The notes beneath the pieces were generated by a model that was given only the letters and a program-made list of their open reading frames with translations, made no database searches and had not been told where the DNA came from. A stretch of 64,000 nt of DNA from Doryteuthis pealeii. Its lineage: Eukaryota > Mollusca > Cephalopoda > Myopsida > Loliginidae. Position numbers and translations under genes: made by a program. This document shows, in pieces, positions 59,441 to 64,000 of this stretch (the stretch's first letter is position 1; each line of letters starts with the position of its first letter). The stretch is from positions 75,820,611 through 75,884,610 of the forward strand of contig CM042150.1 of the NCBI GenBank assembly GCA_023376005.1, written 5' to 3'.

Positions 59441-59466
59441 ATTGTATTTAATATTTTTCTTTATAG

Positions 59467-59609
59467 GCATTCAGCAAAGGTTCATGGCATGGACGATTCT
59501 GTCTGTCCCACTTATTTACCTATCAATCTTTTGGCGATAATGTTGTTGGCCTGGCATATACAGCCTCACCCAGACCTGATATTCTAGGAGGAATCTGTTC
59601 TCCATGTAG
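59467..59609 (+). CDS. Catalytic-domain exon of the same ADAM17/ADAM10-like metalloprotease
   Basis: The exon opens after a strong acceptor (tttctttatag) in phase 0. It encodes AFSKGSWHGRFCLSHLFTYQ, then SFGDNVVGLAYTASPRPD and a GGICSP end. The pattern CLxHLFTYQ.F....LGLAY..SPR....GG.C is characteristic of the ADAM17 reprolysin domain and is shared in looser form by ADAM10 (CLAYVFT.R.F...GLAWV). It lies on the N-terminal side of the HExxH zinc site. The donor is ambiguous: CCAT|GTAGGT at 59605 (phase 1) or GTAG|GTATTT at 59609 (phase 2). The HExxH, disintegrin and transmembrane exons must lie beyond the window, because none was seen in 59.6-64 kb. The two cysteines expected in this segment (FC and IC) are present. 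Cysteines, frame and splice signals are intact, so this looks like a live gene rather than a pseudogene. Confidence 0.85.
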
Positions 59610-60079
59610 GTATTTTTTCTTTCTTTTATTTTTTTTTTTGTTTTCATTTTGTTTTTCTTTTGGGTTTTGGAATTCACTTGCAATAATTCAAAGTTTTTAA
59701 ACACTTACATATCAATATATTCTTATATTTGTTACTATCAAAGCTGAAAATTACTCCTGTGTTGCAAAGCAGTTAACTGTATTGTTTGCTACTGATATTT
59801 ACAAGATTGACTCAACAGTTTCACTGTGAGTGAACCAATACCAGAATGTGAAGTACACAAACATATAAATGAATACATACAATTGTTTAAATTTTTTTTT
59901 ATCTTCAAAAAATCATAAAATATATATGAATAAGAATGGCCTTTTTATATTAGGCCCTGCTGATGCAAATAAACCTCTGCACAATTGCAAATAATTTTTT
60001 AAGAATTTGTGATAATAAATCACCACCACCACTGAATGCGTCCTCTGCAGAAATTAGGCCTGCCCCAAAGTCTGTGCTG

Positions 60080-60185
60080 ATCCATGACATGTTGACTTGG
60101 AGTTTGAATTCCCAATTGCCTTTCTCTTAGACTGGTTGCCTTACTACAGATAGACAGCCCCAGTATTTTATTTGGTATTCTTCGC
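60080..60185 (-). repeat. SINE-like repeat B fragment, minus strand
   Basis: Only the proximal part is present: ggagtttgaattcccaattg and ctcttagactggttgcctt, followed by a different sequence containing ggttagggttagtttaatggg. Confidence 0.45.
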
Positions 60186-60429
60186 AGAGAACCGTCCCGG
60201 CCTAAAAAAACCCAACTAGGGTTAGGGTTAGTTTAATGGGAAAATAAATAAATAATTTGGGCTCTGTTTTTTCTGGGTCACCACTTAGTTTGAAGTGTAT
60301 TCAATGTCACAAGTGGAACTAGTATTTCATATAAGAAAAAAGACTGACTAAAACACTGTAATCAGGATATTATGGTAATGTGTAGAAGGAAATAAGAGAA
60401 AAACATAAGAAAAAAAGCTGACTTGACAA

Positions 60430-60800
60430 GGACAACATCATACTGCTTACTAGTTTATTGTAGGATGTCAGTCAGTCTACTATTGGTTTGAACAATGTGA
60501 CTGGCCAAGCACAACTGAACCAGTGTCAAGACAACTGGTACTTATGGGAATTCAGAATAGTCCACTCATGCATTTCGGTGATTCCATTCCCTGAGTCCTG
60601 ATTGGCTGCTTGGTTTGTATGATCCTCTGAGGCTTCATAGATATCCTGCCATTTTGCAGTAGTCTTTGCAGCAAACCAGAATCGTATTGGGTTACGATTG
60701 CTTGCTGTCTTGTCTTGCCGATTCGACGGTAATTGGACTTAGTATGATTATTCTACAAGGTGGTGGAAGTGGTGACAGTCAAACTATTAACAGAAAAAAA
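60430..60800 (-). repeat. Dispersed repeat E, minus strand
   Basis: On the minus strand it reads gcagccaatcaggactcagg, then gaattcccataagtaccag and ttgtcttgacactgg. It matches 12890-13265 at moderate divergence. Confidence 0.6.
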
Positions 60801-60944
60801 AGGTGTATGGAAGTGTAGAAGACAATTTTGACAGGAAAGTTTGCAATGTAAATATTAATTTCGGAAATAATTCTCTTGTTCAAATTTCAAGGAATAGAAT
60901 TCTTGTGGTCTGTATGTTGGTGTGTTCTTTGTGTGTATGTATTT

Positions 60945-61330
60945 ACCCAACCCTCTGCCATGGGTAGGATGTGACACAGTCATTTTTTATTCAGTTTTCC
61001 TTCTCTTAGATTGGTTTCCTAACCAATGCTAAAGAACCAATCTTTTCATTTATTTACTCATTGTTACTTGTGTGTATGTTATGTTGGTCCCAAAATCTAC
61101 ATGAAAAACATCAGTTTGTGGAGGGGGAAAGTTTAGTGTTCAAAGAATAGACATACTGGAGTTCAAATACTGGATAAGTCTGTTGGCATTTCACTGCATA
61201 CTAATTTTCTAAGGAAAGGCATGAATATATATATATTCTTTCTCCAGTTATGGGTAAATAGTTGGACAGACTGGGTTCTGTAGTCTTGCTAAGGCAAACA
61301 GAGTAGGAGAAGGAAAACTAAATAATTAAA
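60945..61330. repeat. SINE-like repeat B, opposed partial copies
   Basis: A minus-strand piece (about 60945-61055: ccaaccctctgccatgggtaggatgtgaca...) is followed by a plus-strand piece (about 61135-61330: ctggataagtctgttggc ... gctaaggcaaacagagtagg). The intervening ~80 bp is unassigned. Confidence 0.55.
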
Positions 61331-62160
61331 ATCAGCAGTACTCTGCTTAAAAATTGACCATGTGTCACACGATGTTTGTTATAGAGGAGTAAATACATAC
61401 TTTATAATAGTCTGTATGTTTTTGTTGTTTAATGTGCATGTGCATTGTAGTTGTTTAGTCCTGAAGAGTAATGTGAAAAAAAGAACACTGTAGCTGGCCA
61501 GTGTGTTATTTGCATGGTTATTAGGTACATGAGTAGAGTTGTTAATAGGTTGAAAATGAGATTTCTATGTGGCATGAATGTGGAGCAGTTAATGGGGATG
61601 AGAATGAATTTTCTATGTGTGAATAGCTCATGAGGTTGAGAAGTAAAAAGATTAGCAATGTGTGTTGGTTTGTAAGTCTATGGGAAAGACATATTATGTG
61701 TGGCAGGGCTGAGGGTCAACTGTGTATTGACTGGTGAGGTGGTACAAAAAAGGAATTATGTGTGGCACTGGCCTGCCATATATGTTGGTTGGTGAGGTCA
61801 CATGAAAAAAATAACTAAAAATGAAAGATTCAAAGTGTTATATACACAAATATAGATATCTCACGATTCACTAACTCAGCGATTCAATTCACACACACAC
61901 CGCAATAAAGAGATACACTTGCCAACAAAATAAAATATAAGTTGCTGACACCAAACGGAAGTTTACTCAATGGTAGACTAAAATGAAGTGACCAAATTAA
62001 CACGGTTCTATGCATAGGCTCCAGCAGAACTTCCGGATGGAAAACAAGAATTCCTAAACAATAAAGAAAATCATATTGTATATAAAATTCACATTTTCCT
62101 CCAGTCGAAACGATTCCTGGGTGAAATGAAAAAAGATCTCAGTTGATCCGATTTTGGCTC
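61330..62160. other. Unassigned sequence left of the TATA/hairpin block
   Basis: Contains a loosely repeated unit at 61550-61800 (gttggttggtgaggtcacat, gtattgactggtgaggtggt). No exon recognised. Confidence 0.45.
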
Positions 62161-62164
62161 CCGA

Positions 62165-62200
62165 CAACCTATATAAAGTCGGCTTTGAAAAGCCGACATG
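62165..62200 (+). promoter_or_regulatory. TATA-like box followed by a perfect hairpin
   Basis: TATATAAA at 62170-62177 is followed at once by GTCGGCTTT-ga-AAAGCCGAC (62178-62197), a perfect 9-bp stem. The next ~330 bp is unusually C-rich on this strand (ctcacctaccccctaacctc..., aacacctaaccactaccact). It could be a promoter of a gene or of an LTR; no coding start was recognised downstream. Confidence 0.3.
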
Positions 62201-62519
62201 TCAGAGATACCTGGGTGGCCTACCAGTCCACATCTCAAGGAAGCAGGTGACACAAATTCTACACCTCAGGTCGACCGACCTATATCTCTCACCTACCCCC
62301 TAACCTCATGACCCTTACTACCGACCGACTCTTAAAGGGGCAAACATCCTACAACAACAAGAATACACCAACTATGATACACGATACCAACCCGCTATCG
62401 AATACTAAAACACAAGACCCTGCCCACCTAACCAACACCTAACCACTACCACTGGCTCATCTGCCCACTTCACCACCTACACTACAACTGATTCGGCCAC
62501 CGGACATTTCACTGACTTT

Positions 62520-63250
62520 ATTATTCACATTAAACTATCACCAAAATATCCTTTAAATTCATTTCTATCTTTTCCTTGCTTTCATGTTCCTTTTTCCAAT
62601 ACAATTGTTGAAACTTAAAATCGGTGTTTGTTTTTCCTCGTCACCATATGCTTCATAATAACCCTGTTTATAACAAAAGTATTTATTTTTGGAAGCACTG
62701 GTTTTATCAGTCTGTGGTGCCTTCCAGTTGGTCCAAAAATTCATATGACCTGTTCACCTCTACATCAGTGCAGTGGGCAGGTGGCCCAATGACTGTTTTA
62801 TTTTTCAGCCATGATGAAAAGGGTCCTGAATCATAATAATATTTATTTTGGGATATACCATAGATGAACTTTCACATCAACAGATGACAATCGCATTGAG
62901 AATTTTTTTTGGTAACCTCATTCCTCGCCTGCTCTACTGTATCTAAAGGTTGTCGATATATAGAAGAAGAATTTGTATAATGAAATTTGCAGAAAACAAT
63001 TTTCAGAACATATTCCAATATCGAAAAGCAGAAAATAATTGGAAATATGCATTAAGAAGTCTATCTATTTATCTATCAATATATATATATATATATATAT
63101 ATATAACAAGTGGCTATCTTCATAATTTTTTCACAAAATGCAAGAACTGGTGATATCTAATGTATAGATATTTACTTTGTCGTTAATTATTTGATTTTCG
63201 TAGTTTCCTCCGGACACACATACATGCTACACACCAACTGTCCTTTAAAT
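62520..63250. other. Unassigned AT-rich sequence
   Basis: ORFs at 62624-62836 and 62950-63153 have no recognisable domain; the second runs through (TA)n at 63079-63105. Confidence 0.5.
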
Positions 63251-63258
63251 ATATATAT

Positions 63259-63314
63259 GTGGTAAAAAATAGAGGGAAAAATGTGGACAAAAGAACAACT
63301 CAGACAAGTAGATG
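63259..63314 (+). repeat. Left arm of inverted repeat bracketing the Penelope-like fragment
   Basis: This 56-bp stretch (gtggtaaaaaatagaggg ... gacaagtagatg) is the reverse complement of 63853-63909 apart from about two bases. Penelope-like elements are known to carry terminal repeats that can be in inverted or direct order. Confidence 0.85.
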
Positions 63315-63692
63315 TTGGTAGGTAGGGTTAAATGTCTGGGGGGTGCTGGGAGGTGTGGTGGTCGTGGTATTTTTTGGTTTAGTGTTTGAGTGTATTTTGA
63401 GGGCCTTTTTCTTGGTGTTTAGGATGAATTGTTTGGGGTATTTTAGAGTTGTGAGTGAGTTCACTATGTACTTGTATTCTTCTTCTAAGTGTTGGGGGCT
63501 GCATATGCCTAGTGCTCTTAGGTAGAAGCCTATTATAAGGCCCGATTTGATCTTATTGTTGTGATGGAAGTAGAAGTGTATGTAGTCGTTTTTGTTGGTA
63601 GACTTTGTAGGTGAGTCTGTTTGGGGATTTTATTAGTAGGGTGTCGAGGAATGGTAAGGTGTTGTTAGATTCTTTTTCAAAGGTTCTTACCA
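63305..63692 (-). pseudogene. Penelope-like element reverse transcriptase, C-terminal fragment
   Basis: Read on the minus strand from 63690, with one frameshift, the translation gives TFEKESNNTLPFLDTLLIK, then YKVY, IHFYFHHNNKIKSGLIIGFY, LRALGICSPQHLEEEYKYI and LKYPKQFI. LPFLDTLL, IGFYLRALRICSP.FL.EE and LKYP are landmarks of the C-terminal part of Penelope-like reverse transcriptases. The GIY-YIG endonuclease domain expected downstream in many Penelope elements was not found; the frame runs directly into the inverted arm at 63314. The copy is truncated. Confidence 0.75.
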
Positions 63693-63810
63693 ATCATATC
63701 CTCACAAACGCTATCCCATCTTCCTGACTTCATCACCAAATTCACCCCTCACCCGTTCACTTTCTCTTCTATAAAACACATGTATGATGCACAAATGTTC
63801 AAATAAATGA

Positions 63811-63840
63811 CTGAAGAAGCCATGCTCAATGCACAGCAAA
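63811..63840 (+). ncRNA. Decayed hammerhead-like core upstream of the Penelope right arm
   Basis: CTGAAGA at 63811-63817 is followed by AGCCatgctcaatGC and then a damaged GAAA region (acagcaaaa). Penelope terminal repeats often carry CTGANGA-AGCC...GGC-GAAAC. The second half of the core is not intact here, so cleavage is unlikely. Confidence 0.3.
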
Positions 63841-63852
63841 ATATATATCCTA

Positions 63853-63909
63853 CATCTACTTGTCTGAGTTGTTCTTTTGTCCACATTTTTTCCCTCTATT
63901 CTTTACCAC
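63853..63909 (+). repeat. Right arm of inverted repeat bracketing the Penelope-like fragment
   Basis: The stretch catctacttgtctgagttg to ctctattctttaccac is the inverted partner of 63259-63314. It continues into the module cattctgtcggatt...ctcctatcctc, then (TA)n. The same module is seen at 35800-35840 and 42050-42090. At 63969 to the window end, part of the left arm recurs directly (aaagaacaaaactcagac). Confidence 0.85.
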
Positions 63910-64000
63910 ATTCTGTCGGATTTACTCCAATCCTCCTATCCTCATTTATATATATATAAAATAAGGATCAAAGAACAAAACTCAGACAAAAATGTGTAGT

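Larger units (their letters stand above)
43992..59466 (+). other. Phase-0 intron of the ADAM17-like gene, about 15.5 kb
   Basis: The interval starts with gtatgc and ends with a pyrimidine-rich ...tttctttatag. The protein alignment across the junction (LLK|AFS against LLEQFS in human ADAM17) is continuous, so no exon appears to be missing. The intron holds an old duplication, a 4-kb satellite, LINE fragments with a zinc-finger tail, a 315-bp palindrome and several SINE-like copies. All of these would be transcribed in the pre-mRNA. The boundaries follow from the two exon calls. Confidence 0.75.

Noticed and set aside
60205..60235. Telomere-like gggttagggttag
   Set aside because: Only two units inside a SINE-like fragment; no array.

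Overview
This window looks like intronic and intergenic DNA from a repeat-rich, AT-rich metazoan genome, most likely a coleoid cephalopod (octopus-like) or another mollusc. The reasons are the dense (TA)n, (AC)n and (AG)n microsatellites, several tRNA-derived SINE families, Helitrons, mariner/Tc1 relics, non-LTR retrotransposon tails and Penelope-like pieces, together with almost no open coding sequence. There are no bacterial-style genes. Nearly all open frames of 60-170 codons fall in repeats or are chance ORFs.

The one host gene I can support is an ADAM17/ADAM10-type membrane metalloprotease on the + strand. Two internal exons are visible: 43899-43991 and 59467 to about 59605/59609. They are separated by a phase-0 intron of about 15.5 kb and together encode the start of the catalytic (reprolysin) domain. 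The HExxH zinc-site exon and the upstream prodomain exons were not found in the window. The intron contains a homogeneous satellite of 81-bp units (48225-52284, about 50 copies), an old local duplication, LINE and SINE debris, and a 315-bp near-perfect palindrome.

Layout. 0-9 kb: dispersed repeats, a LINE tail running into (AG)n, SINEs, and an old triplicated segment (7362-8470). 9-20.6 kb: a mariner relic, a composite repeat, and a recent tandem segmental duplication of about 4.29 kb (11964-16253 and 16254-20560), each copy carrying the same nested repeats. 20.6-29 kb: Helitrons, a SINE with a hammerhead-ribozyme-like fold, a 305-bp foldback, a second canonical hammerhead motif, and a decayed LINE reverse transcriptase. 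29-43 kb: sparse sequence, a second hammerhead-SINE copy, LINE tail, Tc1 relics, a third Helitron, and a TA-rich minisatellite. 43.9-59.6 kb: the ADAM17-like exons and their intron. 59.6-64 kb: SINEs, a promoter-like C-rich block, and a Penelope-like reverse transcriptase fragment bounded by inverted arms.

The most interesting theme is a set of sequences that fit the hammerhead ribozyme core (CUGANGA, stem II, GAAA, very short palindromic stem III, UH cleavage site). They lie in Penelope-like terminal repeats, in large palindromes, and in a tRNA-derived SINE. All calls were made by eye; no alignment, folding or database search was run.
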